In this document: one piece after another, positions 1 to 8,624 of the stretch | Layout of the letters: every line of letters begins with the position of its first letter | Numbering within the stretch: the first letter of the stretch is position 1 | Origin: Acidimicrobiaceae bacterium | Lineage (GTDB): Bacteria; Actinomycetota; Acidimicrobiia; Acidimicrobiales; Aldehydirespiratoraceae | DNA: 44,394 nucleotides | Direction: 5' to 3' | Assembly (NCBI GenBank): GCA_028820455.1 | Contig: JAPPJC010000058.1 | Location: 1-44,394 of the forward strand | Program-made: the position numbers and the translations under genes | Notes under the pieces: model-generated | Seen by the model: the letters and a program-made list of their open reading frames with translations, nothing else | Databases searched by the model: none | Told to the model about the DNA's origin: nothing

Positions 1-63
1 CACCGAATTCAAAGACACCTACTACCCCCGACTCCACCCTCAAGTCCGAAGAGCCTTCAAGTC
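1..63 (+). other. Short relic, resembles a segment beside the hsdS relic
   Basis: Positions 30-55 nearly match 24726-24752 (about three differences over 26-27 nt), which lies inside the hsdS relic. Read in one plus-strand frame it gives a Pro/Thr/Ser-rich stretch like the linker of the MntA-HsdS fusion near 17745. It may be the last scrap of a similar hsdS gene cut by the window edge. Too short to be sure. Confidence 0.2.
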
Positions 64-2532
64 CTACAGTTCTTCTGCCAAAAGTTCCTTCAGATCTGAG
101 CCGTAGACTTCTAGTTTGCGTGGGCCTATGCCGGGGACTTTCAGGAGTTCTCGGTCGGTGACGGGTCTGCGGCGGGCGAGTTCGGCCATCACCTTGTTGT
201 TGAACACCACATAAGCCGGAACTCCGTCGGCTCTGCTGCGTTCCAGACGCCACTGCCTGAGACGTTCATAGCAGGCCTCCTCGTTCGCTTTGGGAGGTGT
301 TCGCGGGGGTGTCCTCGCTGTCTTGTCGAGGTCGGGTTGACTCTTGGTTGGTGTGCCCGGTGATGTCCTGGAAGCAAGGTCGGTGTTGTCGTATCGATAG
401 CTTGACCGTGACCTGTCAGATGGTGTGCGGTTAGTTGGAGTGTGGGGCTCGCTGCGTTCCGAAGTCTTGTCGTGTTGCGGGTGTATTGCTGTGTGTACCG
501 GTTTAACGGGTGATCCTCGTTTGAGTGCAGGGCTGTCGGATTTCAATTCTGACATCAGGCCCGACCCTGAATACACGATCGTGACGCTTTCGGTGGCTCG
601 GGTGATAGCCACGTATAGGTTACGTCGTTTGAGATCGTCGCTCTGAGCGTCATCGGGTCCGGGCACATGGATGTGGTTGGCCCCGCCTATGATCACGTGC
701 TTGAATTCCAAACCTTTCAGAATGCTCAAAGACGCGATCCGCACTTTTCCCTGGATCGAAGCGACTTGGTCCCGTTTCTGTTTTTCTACTGTGAAAGTAC
801 CGGGCACGCGTCGCGTCACATCATCCTGCATTTTGTGCTTGTCGCCGAGCAGTACCACTATATCGTCAGCTGCGGTACCACTGTTTCGCAACTGCTCGAC
901 CTTCTCGGCGATGGCCTTTGCCTCTGCTCGGAGATCGGCGCACGCAAGAAGTTGCGGTTCAACGCCGGATCGCACAGCTGTGTCGGGCATCACCAGTTCA
1001 TTCAGATCATCGAGCACGGTATCACGGGTTCTACTTCCTGCCGGGTTACGTGCGGCGGGCTCGGCGGATTGCCGACTTCCGCCTCCCAAAAGGACTCGCA
1101 GGCCGAGGTCGAGCACCTGCTGGGTGTTGCGGTAGTTGATGTCCAGCAGAGTGGTCCGACCCTGCGCTGTGATCTCGGGCGGATTCCAGGTCATCCTTCT
1201 GCGGTGTGTCGACTGGGCACTGTCCATGGCCATCACGAAATGCCTGCGTTCCGATTTGAGCAGTGCCCATGCCAGATCAAGCCCGACAGAGTCGAGGTCT
1301 TGGGCTTCGTCCACAAGCACCATGTCGTAGCGTTGCGAATCGTCTAACTGCTGCGCTATCTCGAGAGCATCCCGCCGACGCTTGTCGAAGTCGGGCCTGC
1401 GGGTGTGGGAGGCGCTGCCAGCCTGGGGCTCCGTGCGTGTGATCCTGCCGTATCTCGTATCCTGTCGGGAGTCCCCGGATGTGGCCTGCCTCGGATCAGC
1501 ACCGTCCAATCCTGCGTCGTTGACCATCTTGTAAGCCAGAGCGTCGAGGTTGTACACGGTGATGTTGTCATGGTGTCCGGCCAATCCTGCCGCCAGAGAG
1601 GCCCTCAGCGGCCGGTTGAAGCACAGCACCAGTATCCGCCACTTGGGCAGAAGGCGTGACATGTACATCGCGCGGTGGGTGAGTACCAGAGTCTTACCAC
1701 TGCCCGCCACGCCTCTGATGAGCCGGTAGCCGTTGCCGAGGTTGTGGGCCAGGCGCTCCTGCTCGCGGTCGAGAACGCGGATCAGGTGTTCGTTGGACGG
1801 GCTGGGAGCGGTAAACATCTGAGGAGCTTCGGCGTCTATGACGATGGTGGGGTTGACCGTCGCTCTAGCGGTGTTCTCCTCGGGTTGGGTCAGCGGCTGA
1901 CGGCGGCTCCCGATCACCCGGCGCAACGCCGGATGCAGAGCTTCTGCTGTGAAGTCCTCGGCTGCGAGCGCGGATACCCCGAAGCGGGCAGACAGCGTAG
2001 CGGCTTCATGTGACTGCATACTCGGCAGGGCCAACGCTTCAACTACCGGCAGGGTGGAGATCGACTTATTGTCGAGCCTGCGGCGCAGCTGAGACGCACG
2101 GTCGGTGATCATGAGTCGAATCCGATCCTGTTCCACGGGATCACCGGCGGGATTGTCGGATTCCTCAGCGTTCTCATTCTGGCCGCGGCCCATCCGGTTT
2201 CGGAACGCTCCGGCGAGAGCGGCGAGGCCTGAGAGCCTCTTGGGAGCTGCCGCACGGCGTGTGGAGCTTACCCTGGCTTTCGTTGGCGTTTCGATCACGA
2301 TTATCCCAGCCTGCGGATCGAGTAGCACGAGATAGGCTTCGACATCTCCTGTGTCGGAGCGTCTCGTCCCCTCGAATTCGAGCTGAGCTGCGGCAGCATC
2401 GCCGTCCCCGGTGCGCTCCAGCCAAACTGTCACCCCATCGGGCAGGAAATCACGCAGAGCACGCGCCACCACTTGAAGGCGCTGCGGCACATCACTGCGG
2501 CTGGCCAAGTTCTTGGGATGCAGAAACGCCAT
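64..2532 (-). CDS. UvrD/Rep-type superfamily 1 helicase with C-terminal HRDC domain
   Basis: An 822-aa ATP-dependent DNA helicase. Visible motifs are Walker A GVAGSGKT near residue 277, Walker B LVDEAQDLD near 411, an INYRNT segment, a GLEFKHV segment and the UvrD motif VI region NLYVAITRA. Residues about 750-822 form an HRDC domain with a helix-hairpin-helix-like VPGIGPRKLEVYG, suggesting binding to branched or single-stranded DNA. Residues 1-120 loosely resemble a NERD-like fold (IIVIETPTK), and residues 120-250 are a linker. No clear Shine-Dalgarno precedes the ATG, but a TATGAT box lies 9 nt upstream on the minus strand, so the message may be nearly leaderless. It is followed upstream on the same strand by a lipoprotein relic and the exonuclease-DinG-RecQ gene. 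A housekeeping repair role or a defence role are both possible. Confidence 0.9.
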   Translation of the reverse strand: MAFLHPKNLASRSDVPQRLQVVARALRDFLPDGVTVWLERTGDGDAAAAQLEFEGTRRSDTGDVEAYLVLLDPQAGIIVIETPTKARVSSTRRAAAPKRLSGLAALAGAFRNRMGRGQNENAEESDNPAGDPVEQDRIRLMITDRASQLRRRLDNKSISTLPVVEALALPSMQSHEAATLSARFGVSALAAEDFTAEALHPALRRVIGSRRQPLTQPEENTARATVNPTIVIDAEAPQMFTAPSPSNEHLIRVLDREQERLAHNLGNGYRLIRGVAGSGKTLVLTHRAMYMSRLLPKWRILVLCFNRPLRASLAAGLAGHHDNITVYNLDALAYKMVNDAGLDGADPRQATSGDSRQDTRYGRITRTEPQAGSASHTRRPDFDKRRRDALEIAQQLDDSQRYDMVLVDEAQDLDSVGLDLAWALLKSERRHFVMAMDSAQSTHRRRMTWNPPEITAQGRTTLLDINYRNTQQVLDLGLRVLLGGGSRQSAEPAARNPAGSRTRDTVLDDLNELVMPDTAVRSGVEPQLLACADLRAEAKAIAEKVEQLRNSGTAADDIVVLLGDKHKMQDDVTRRVPGTFTVEKQKRDQVASIQGKVRIASLSILKGLEFKHVIIGGANHIHVPGPDDAQSDDLKRRNLYVAITRATESVTIVYSGSGLMSELKSDSPALKRGSPVKPVHTAIHPQHDKTSERSEPHTPTNRTPSDRSRSSYRYDNTDLASRTSPGTPTKSQPDLDKTARTPPRTPPKANEEACYERLRQWRLERSRADGVPAYVVFNNKVMAELARRRPVTDRELLKVPGIGPRKLEVYGSDLKELLAEEL

Positions 2533-2547
2533 CAGCCGAGCATCATA

Positions 2548-2764
2548 TCAACGGGGGAAGCCGCGTAGCCTCGAGCCGGACGCCCACACGAAATCGTCGA
2601 GGTCGACACCCGCCGCGGCCGAATCGTCGGTGCCAGTGCCTGTGTCAACGCTTGTGCCGTCGCTGTCGGTGGTGGTTCCATCCACTTACACCGCCCCCAC
2701 AGGCAGATGTCAACGGCAACCAGGCAAGCATCAAAACTCCGAGCATGAACAGAGGTCTTCTCAT
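2548..2764 (-). pseudogene. Small lipoprotein gene relic, one frameshift
   Basis: On the minus strand an ATG at 2764 opens a classic lipoprotein signal: MRRP, a hydrophobic run, then LTSAC as the lipobox, followed by Gly. The frame ends soon after. One base out of frame the sequence continues as a Thr/Ser/Asp/Gly-rich linker (TDSDGTSVDTGTGTDDS) and ends VWASGSRLRGFPR before a stop at 2548-2550. This composition is typical of an exported lipoprotein tail, so I read one gene of about 70 codons broken by a single indel near 2690. A TATATT box sits 6 nt before the ATG. It fills the 322-bp gap between the two helicase genes. A sequencing error would also explain the shift. Confidence 0.5.
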
Positions 2765-2854
2765 ACTCCCAATATACACGGTGTTGACGCCAATCTGTTG
2801 CATGACACCTTGGCCGCAACAGCGTCTACCGGGCTGAGGAACCGCCCATGGTCT

Positions 2855-5800
2855 CTACAGCAGTTGCCGTCCCCTGTCGGTGATCTCCAGGCTCTGGTAG
2901 GTCTTTCCCTCGTATTCGGTCTTCACGGCAGTTGCCAGGCCTCTGCCGATCAGATCGTCGATCAGACGTGTCACAGCGTTGGTGCTGAGCAGTGAAAGAC
3001 GCCCGAATGAGGGATGTCCTGAGAGTCTGACCGGCAGGGAACGTTCGGCGGGACCTTGCTCGCCGAGAAGTGCCTTCTCGAGATTGCGCCGGGAATAGTG
3101 AGCGCCGGACGTGTCGTCCAGCAGGCGCAGGACGATGCTGCGTTTGGGCAGCGAGCTCGACAGCCCTTCAATGCTCAGGCTGATTTCGCACCAAGGGCGT
3201 TCCAGCTGGGTGCACAGGTCGCAACGTCCGCAGGATCTTGCAGCGTTTTGGGCTACGTTGAAGTATTCCAGCATTGTGCGCACCCGGCAGCCGCGAGTGC
3301 GTCGGGCGAAGGCCTTGGCTTGGTTGGACTTCTCAGCTGCCGATGCTCGGCACTGTGAGATGATGTCTTCCACCAGCGACCATTTGACTTTTGCGTTCGG
3401 GCGGCGTTGGAGCACCCAGGCCTGCTTCCAGAACACGAACCCGAGGATGTCCCGACGGTTGAGTTCCATCAAGTCGTCAGCGATGTCGGTCGCGGGCCTG
3501 TCCAGGAGCCGGCTCCAGACCTCCGCATGGTATTCCTCACCGTTCTGCACCACTGCCTCGACGAGGGTTCTGCCGCGCCGGGTCAGCCGTTTATCGAATC
3601 GTGTCAACTCGTCGAGCTGCCGCGGAGTGTCGCTCACGATCGTCGCCCGGCCCCGCCAGGGTGTGTCGGGCAGACGCGTCAGACCTCCCGCTTCCTGCAG
3701 GTAGTGCACGGACAGGGCCGTGGCGACATCGTCGTAGCGGTGGTCGCTGCCTCGGATTCCACCGGTGTCGAAGGCATCCGGGTCGTAGGGGCGGGTACCC
3801 GTGCGCACCTGCGACCACACCTGTCTCACCAGGTTGACACTGGGAGCGGCGTTCTGCACGAACCGCCTGTGGATGCTGCAATCCCGTGGCATCGTCATCA
3901 GCACCGCTGTGCCTGAGCTTATCTTGCGTGCTGCACGGCCGGTCTCCTGGACGTACTCCTCAATACTGGCGGGCATCTCCAAATGCACGATCAGGGCTAT
4001 GTCGGGTTTGTCTATGCCCATCCCGAACGCTTTGGTGGCCACCACGACGTCGATTTCGCCGTGGCGGAAAGCATCCTCTGTGTGGAACCGGTGTTCCGTC
4101 TCCATCCCGGCGTGATACGGACTCGCCACGTGGCCCGCAGCTTGCAGGAGAGCGGCGATCCGGTCGGCGGCTCTGCGTGTCGGCGTGTACACGATCGCCG
4201 ATTTGGACCGGAACGCCTCCACTACCTGAACCGTCCGCAGGTCCCGGTCTCTGCTATTATCGCATCGCTCTACCAGGTAGCGTATCTCGGGCCGATCCAG
4301 GGGCATAGCCACCGGGCTATCGCACAGATCCAGCTGGAGCAGACGTTCGATATCGCGGCGGACTTCGGCCGTGGCAGTGGCCGTGGCAGCTAGAACAGGC
4401 GGCCGCTTGGAGTTTGCTGTGATCCGTTCCAGCGCCGAGGGTATGGCTGAGTACTCGGGCCGGAAGCAATGACCCCACTGCGAGATGCAATGGGCTTCGT
4501 CCACAGCGACACGCGCCAACCCGATCCGCGATAACTGCGTCACGAACTCCGGTGACCACAACCGCTCCGGGCTGACGTAGAGCAACTTGTACTCGCCTCG
4601 TTCCACGCCGCGCAGCACGTCGCGCTGTTCGCTGAGACCGACGCCGCTGTGTATCCTGGCGACTTTGATGACGCCACGAGCTTTCAGATTCTCGGTCTGA
4701 TCGTTCATCAGAGCCACGAGAGGCGAGATCACCAACGTCACACCAGGAGATAGAAGTGCTGGCAGCTGGAAAGTGATCGACTTGCCGTGGCCTGTCGGCA
4801 TCAGAGCCAGAACGTCCCGGCCGTTCATGAATCGCTCCATCACCTCCAACTGACCGGGCCGCCACTCCTCGAAGCCGAGTAGCTCGCGTGCCTGTTCCAA
4901 CCGGTCGGCTGTACTGGTCGCGCCAGCTGTATCGGCTGCACCGGCTGCACCGAGTTCGAGTCGGGCGAGTTCGCTCCAAGGGTCGGCGATGGTCATCGTG
5001 TCGAGCTTCTGCAGGAGTTCGTCGCCGAGGTCGATGCCGTCGAGATGGTCGGCTATCCGCCTGTAAGCCTCGACTCGGGTGCTCGCCCGTTCCACCCGGG
5101 GCGAGCCGGGCAGGGAGTTCAGCATGACATCCCGGTACGGTGTCGCCCGGCAGAGACGGCTGTCGAGCGTCACAGTCACACCTCGGTCTTCCTCCGTGCG
5201 GATCAGACGACCCGCTCCCTGAGCGAACCGCAGAGCAGCTCTCGGCACCATGTAACCAGCGAAAGGGTCTTTGCCTTGATCTGCCATGGATACCATCCGG
5301 GCACCCACCACAGGGTCGGCCGGCGAATCGAACGGAACCTTCTCGATGATCAGAAGACTCAACGCCTCACCCGGCACGTCCACACCCTCCCAGAATGACC
5401 GCAGCGCCAGAAGGCTGGAAACCCGCTCAGACCGCATCCGCTCCACCAGCGCAGCCGCGGAATCATCACCCTGTGTCAGCAGCGGCATACCCTCGGCTTC
5501 CAGGATCGGACGCACGTGGTCGCGCACGAACAGCATGCGGGCCCGAGCGGTCATCAGCACCAGCCCTCGGCCGCCTGTTAGCATCAACAGTCGCGGGATC
5601 TCCCCAGCAGCGGAAGTTTTGAACTCCTCCATGAGCCGTGCCCGTGGAGCAGGCAGGTAGTCAACCCGCAGCAACAGATGGTTCTCCGACAGATGAGTGA
5701 AAGGGCTGTCCAGCACCGTCGTCTCCACTGCTCCCAGCCCAACCGCTCCGATCACGTAGTCGAAGCTCTCATTCACACGCAGAGTCGCCGAGGTGAGCAC

Positions 5801-7993
5801 CGCCGCATCCAGATCATCCCACATGGACCGCAGACGGGAAGCGACCGACAGCGGAGATCGCCGCAGCTGCCAAACCCAAGAACCGCTCCGCTGGGCGTCC
5901 GCCAAGTCCGCGGCATCGTGACGGCGTCCAGGGTAAGCGGCCGGGCTGCTGACGTCAACGGTGGAGGATATCTCAGCGATGGCGATCCAGTCTTCGTGGT
6001 CGTACGCGCCGAGCACTTGGCGGATAGTCTTGGCTGCGTCGCGAGCGGTTCGCCCGTGCCTGCTGATCTCCCGCTCAAGGCGGTAGCGTCGGTAGCGTCC
6101 GGTCAGCTTGCCGGAAGCGGGGAGGTTCACCTGGTCGAGTGCTTCCGCTGTCGCAATCAGGGCGTCGATCAGATGCTTGCCCTTTGTCAGAACTCCGACA
6201 TATTCGGAGTGCCGAGTGTCGACACCTCTGCGTATGCGATACGACCTCGGATACGGGTCGTTGCTGCTGATACCGGTGCGGATGCGCAGATAGCCCACCA
6301 GCATCTCACCGAAACTCGCAAGCCTGTCGCGTGTCGTCTCCACCGAGCGGCGGATGCGTTGCAACGTCTCATCGCGCAGTGACCAACGAGTGGCGCGAGC
6401 CAGGCGTATCATCGTCCCGCTGCGCCGCTGCGGATCCCACAGCGTGTCGCATAGGGCTTCCAACTCGCTGCGGTCGGCAGCCTGAGACAGAGCGTCCGTG
6501 GCAGAATCCTCCAGGTTGTGAGCCTCGTCCAGCACCAAGTGTCTGCTGCGGTCGAGCCACTCGTCGTCGACGATGACCAGAGCGTGGTTCATCACAGCTA
6601 CATGAGCAGTGCGCATCCCGTCTCGCGCTCTGCGGTAGAACTCCAGTCGGTCGAGTGGACGCCTCGGCGGGCCGAGCGGACTGTCCACGTGCAGACGACG
6701 ACGGAGACCGCTCAGAGCCGACCGTCCCGAGTCGAGAGCCCCGGCACGCACGTCATCCCAGTCACCCGTAGGGGTTTGAGCCACCCAGCCGCAAAGCATC
6801 GCCAAAGCGAACACGATATCGTGCGTGAACCCACTCGGCGGTGCGCTCCGGTGGCTGTCGGTATGGGGGTTTGCCACGGTTTCTTCACCGGCTTCAGCCA
6901 AAGCGTCCAACTCCCCGGCCAGCGACTCTAGGCTGATGTAGTTGCTGCGCCCTTTGAGCAGCACGAACTCGAACGGGTCCAGCTCGTCGGAGAGTTCTTC
7001 CAGCGTGAACATCACTTGGTCTTGCAGCACTTTTGAATGAGGGGCCACTATTGTGCACTTGCCGCTCGCATGGGCGTACTCGATGGCCGGTGCCAGGTAG
7101 GCGAGAGTCTTTCCAGTACCGGTGGGGGCTTCTACCAGATGTCTGCCGCCGTGTGCGAGTCCTTCGGAGACTTTGCAGGCCATGGAGATCTGCTGACGGC
7201 GCGGCTGGCGCGCCCTGCTCATCAGAGCCCCTCCTTCATCGAACATCGCAGCCACAGCTCCAGGGTTGAACGTCCCAGTCGGCGGACGGCACGATATCGC
7301 ATCAGGCATCTCCACTACTTGCTCAAGCGGCACCGACTCCGCCACCGGGGTCATCAGACGCGCCCACGGGTGCCGTCCAATGCCGAGCACCCAGCGTTGC
7401 AGACGGCGCGCAGGCTCGTCACCGTCGAGCACAGCCAGGAGTCGAGGTAGCACTCGACGCAGAATACGGGCGTCGCCCAGAGCGCGATGTCGCTCTCGTG
7501 GCGTGTCTTTGAAGAAGTGTTCGACTAACGCGTCGAGACTGCGAGCCTGGAGCGGCTGACTGCCGTCGACGTTGGAGATGATGCCCTTGCCAGCTCTCGG
7601 GAAAGCGAGGTGGGCGAGTTCGAGCGTGTCGAGGCGGATGTTCTCCGGTGCGGGTACGCCCGCCTTGATGCCGACCGAGTCAAGCAGCGGGAAGTCGTAG
7701 CGGAATCCGTTGTGAGCGATCATCGGCAGGCCACCAGTGAACTCATAGAAGTCTCTCAGAGCAGCAGCAGGCGGCGGCGACGATTCGAGTGCTTCGTCTG
7801 TGATACCGGTGAGCTGCCTGGTGGAATCCCGCAGCGGCCGGGTCGGACGTACAAGCGTCTGGAACTCTGCCACGTCGACGCCGCCGACTATCCGCACGGC
7901 ACCGATCTCGATGATCTCATGCTCCGGCGGGTCAGACCGGTCGGCGTTCGCTTCCAGATCGAAGACGACGCACTCGAAATCAGCCCAGCCCAT
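2855..7993 (-). CDS. Exonuclease-DinG-RecQ fusion helicase
   Basis: A 1712-aa fusion of three DNA-processing enzymes. Residues 1-190 are a DEDDh 3'-5' exonuclease of the DnaQ type: D12 and E14 (FDLEAN), D100 (HNGFRYD), H169 and D174 (RHRALGDARI). Residues about 230-950 are a DinG/XPD-like helicase with Walker A EAPTGTGKT near 290, LVLDEAHNLED near 488, and motif VI GRLIRTEEDRG. Residues about 1030-1712 are a RecQ helicase: GFEEWRPGQ, Walker A MPTGHGKS near 1068, VDEAHCISQWGHCFRPEY near 1166, QETGRAAR, then an RQC zinc site with four cysteines near 1560-1595 and a winged-helix end. All key residues look intact and there is no frameshift. A GGGAAGAG Shine-Dalgarno lies 6 nt before the ATG. Exonuclease-DinG pairs are known; adding RecQ in one chain is unusual. 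Confidence 0.95.
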   Translation of the reverse strand: MGWADFECVVFDLEANADRSDPPEHEIIEIGAVRIVGGVDVAEFQTLVRPTRPLRDSTRQLTGITDEALESSPPPAAALRDFYEFTGGLPMIAHNGFRYDFPLLDSVGIKAGVPAPENIRLDTLELAHLAFPRAGKGIISNVDGSQPLQARSLDALVEHFFKDTPRERHRALGDARILRRVLPRLLAVLDGDEPARRLQRWVLGIGRHPWARLMTPVAESVPLEQVVEMPDAISCRPPTGTFNPGAVAAMFDEGGALMSRARQPRRQQISMACKVSEGLAHGGRHLVEAPTGTGKTLAYLAPAIEYAHASGKCTIVAPHSKVLQDQVMFTLEELSDELDPFEFVLLKGRSNYISLESLAGELDALAEAGEETVANPHTDSHRSAPPSGFTHDIVFALAMLCGWVAQTPTGDWDDVRAGALDSGRSALSGLRRRLHVDSPLGPPRRPLDRLEFYRRARDGMRTAHVAVMNHALVIVDDEWLDRSRHLVLDEAHNLEDSATDALSQAADRSELEALCDTLWDPQRRSGTMIRLARATRWSLRDETLQRIRRSVETTRDRLASFGEMLVGYLRIRTGISSNDPYPRSYRIRRGVDTRHSEYVGVLTKGKHLIDALIATAEALDQVNLPASGKLTGRYRRYRLEREISRHGRTARDAAKTIRQVLGAYDHEDWIAIAEISSTVDVSSPAAYPGRRHDAADLADAQRSGSWVWQLRRSPLSVASRLRSMWDDLDAAVLTSATLRVNESFDYVIGAVGLGAVETTVLDSPFTHLSENHLLLRVDYLPAPRARLMEEFKTSAAGEIPRLLMLTGGRGLVLMTARARMLFVRDHVRPILEAEGMPLLTQGDDSAAALVERMRSERVSSLLALRSFWEGVDVPGEALSLLIIEKVPFDSPADPVVGARMVSMADQGKDPFAGYMVPRAALRFAQGAGRLIRTEEDRGVTVTLDSRLCRATPYRDVMLNSLPGSPRVERASTRVEAYRRIADHLDGIDLGDELLQKLDTMTIADPWSELARLELGAAGAADTAGATSTADRLEQARELLGFEEWRPGQLEVMERFMNGRDVLALMPTGHGKSITFQLPALLSPGVTLVISPLVALMNDQTENLKARGVIKVARIHSGVGLSEQRDVLRGVERGEYKLLYVSPERLWSPEFVTQLSRIGLARVAVDEAHCISQWGHCFRPEYSAIPSALERITANSKRPPVLAATATATAEVRRDIERLLQLDLCDSPVAMPLDRPEIRYLVERCDNSRDRDLRTVQVVEAFRSKSAIVYTPTRRAADRIAALLQAAGHVASPYHAGMETEHRFHTEDAFRHGEIDVVVATKAFGMGIDKPDIALIVHLEMPASIEEYVQETGRAARKISSGTAVLMTMPRDCSIHRRFVQNAAPSVNLVRQVWSQVRTGTRPYDPDAFDTGGIRGSDHRYDDVATALSVHYLQEAGGLTRLPDTPWRGRATIVSDTPRQLDELTRFDKRLTRRGRTLVEAVVQNGEEYHAEVWSRLLDRPATDIADDLMELNRRDILGFVFWKQAWVLQRRPNAKVKWSLVEDIISQCRASAAEKSNQAKAFARRTRGCRVRTMLEYFNVAQNAARSCGRCDLCTQLERPWCEISLSIEGLSSSLPKRSIVLRLLDDTSGAHYSRRNLEKALLGEQGPAERSLPVRLSGHPSFGRLSLLSTNAVTRLIDDLIGRGLATAVKTEYEGKTYQSLEITDRGRQLL

Positions 7994-8016
7994 TCGAACT
8001 CTTCCCGTGAGTGGTT

Positions 8017-8256
8017 CTAGTCCTGACGCGCTGCTATGTCCGCAAGCCGTGATTCATCAATGTGCCACGGCCTGCTAGGGCCGATGAGTGGTTCAGCAAA
8101 GAACGACCGGTCTACCCACGCACCGAATACACCCCTGCCTGCAAGGTGTGAGAGGTCCACCTCACCTTCCACACCATCAGAGTAACAGAGCCATATTCGG
8201 TAAGGCTCACGTGCTTGCACTTCAACAGGGCGGATCAATTCTTCGCTGCTAGACAT
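8017..8256 (-). CDS. DUF2442 protein, duplicated copy with a divergent C-terminus
   Basis: A 79-aa DUF2442 protein starting MSSSEELIRP. Its first 60 residues and about 35 bp of upstream DNA are nearly identical to the DUF2442 gene at 14450-14752. After IGPS the two diverge: this copy ends PWHIDESRLADIAARQD and lacks the usual DUF2442 C-terminal part (GDGIDVCPDALYLR in the other copy). It also has no DUF4160 partner. It is therefore probably a truncated, recombined copy. An in-frame upstream start exists at 8334 but falls in DNA derived from the helicase gene. It sits 23 bp upstream of the RecQ fusion on the same strand, so the two could be co-transcribed. Confidence 0.6.
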   Translation of the reverse strand: MSSSEELIRPVEVQAREPYRIWLCYSDGVEGEVDLSHLAGRGVFGAWVDRSFFAEPLIGPSRPWHIDESRLADIAARQD

Positions 8257-8291
8257 CAAACGTACATTGTACTTGATTGTTATTAGGGTTT

Positions 8292-8385
8292 GCGGGTTGA
8301 ACAGTTTGGAACAGAGTTGTCTGGTGCTGAGCACAAGAACGTATGGGAGATTCTCTCTGGTGAGACATGATCAGCTCGTGCGGAT
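8292..8385 (+). pseudogene. Relic of the 3' end of the SF2 helicase gene
   Basis: Two blocks match the helicase gene at 10343-13627. Positions 8292-8313 match 12979-13003 (shared GGGTTGAACAGTTTGGAACA), and 8320-8385 match about 13579-13645, which includes the end of that gene and its downstream sequence (shared AACGTATGGGAGATTCTCTC). The roughly 570 bp that separates the blocks in the gene is deleted here. The relic directly abuts the upstream flank of the duplicated DUF2442 gene, with the junction near TTTGCGG/GTTGAAC at about 8295. Confidence 0.75.
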
Positions 8386-8431
8386 GAACACTGTACCACT
8401 TCCATGTCGAACGAAGTCAAGTTTGGCTTTG

Positions 8432-8458
8432 GTAGCTTTAAGCTACTATCCTAGGATA
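8432..8458. promoter_or_regulatory. Two abutting perfect palindromes, candidate operator
   Basis: GTAGCTTTAAGCTAC (8432-8446; 7-bp arms around one base) is immediately followed by TATCCTAGGATA (8447-8458; a perfect 12-bp palindrome). They lie about 165 bp upstream of the DUF262 gene in otherwise featureless DNA, which suits a pair of repressor sites. No regulator gene is obvious next to them. Confidence 0.4.
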
Positions 8459-8536
8459 TTTCATGGGTTTTCCATTTATTAAACGCTTTGTCATGGTGTT
8501 TTGCACGCAATGCAGGTATATGCGCGCCAGTTGCTG

Positions 8537-8564
8537 TTTCACACCACCTGTAACAAGGTATGAT
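8537..8564 (+). promoter_or_regulatory. Candidate promoter of the DUF262-helicase operon
   Basis: TATGAT at 8559-8564 fits the actinobacterial TANNNT -10 pattern. TTTCAC at 8537-8542 is a poor -35, 16 bp upstream. The predicted start point near 8571 leaves a leader of about 50 nt before the GTG start at 8625. The call rests only on sequence resemblance. Confidence 0.3.
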
Positions 8565-8624
8565 CAGAGCTTATGGTAGCAGTTTCAACATTGAATGTAT
8601 CCGGCTCTAAACGAAGAGGTGTCT

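Noticed and set aside
667-1347. 226-codon plus-strand frame opposite the UvrD gene
   Set aside because: It lies wholly within the helicase gene on the other strand, has no recognisable domain, and the helicase motifs are unambiguous.
2259-2837. 192-codon plus-strand frame across the gap between the two helicase genes
   Set aside because: Arg/Pro/His-rich composition without a domain; the lipoprotein signal on the minus strand is a better explanation.
5678-6382. 234-codon plus-strand frame opposite the DinG part of the fusion
   Set aside because: Antisense shadow in GC-rich DNA; the DinG motifs on the minus strand explain the region.
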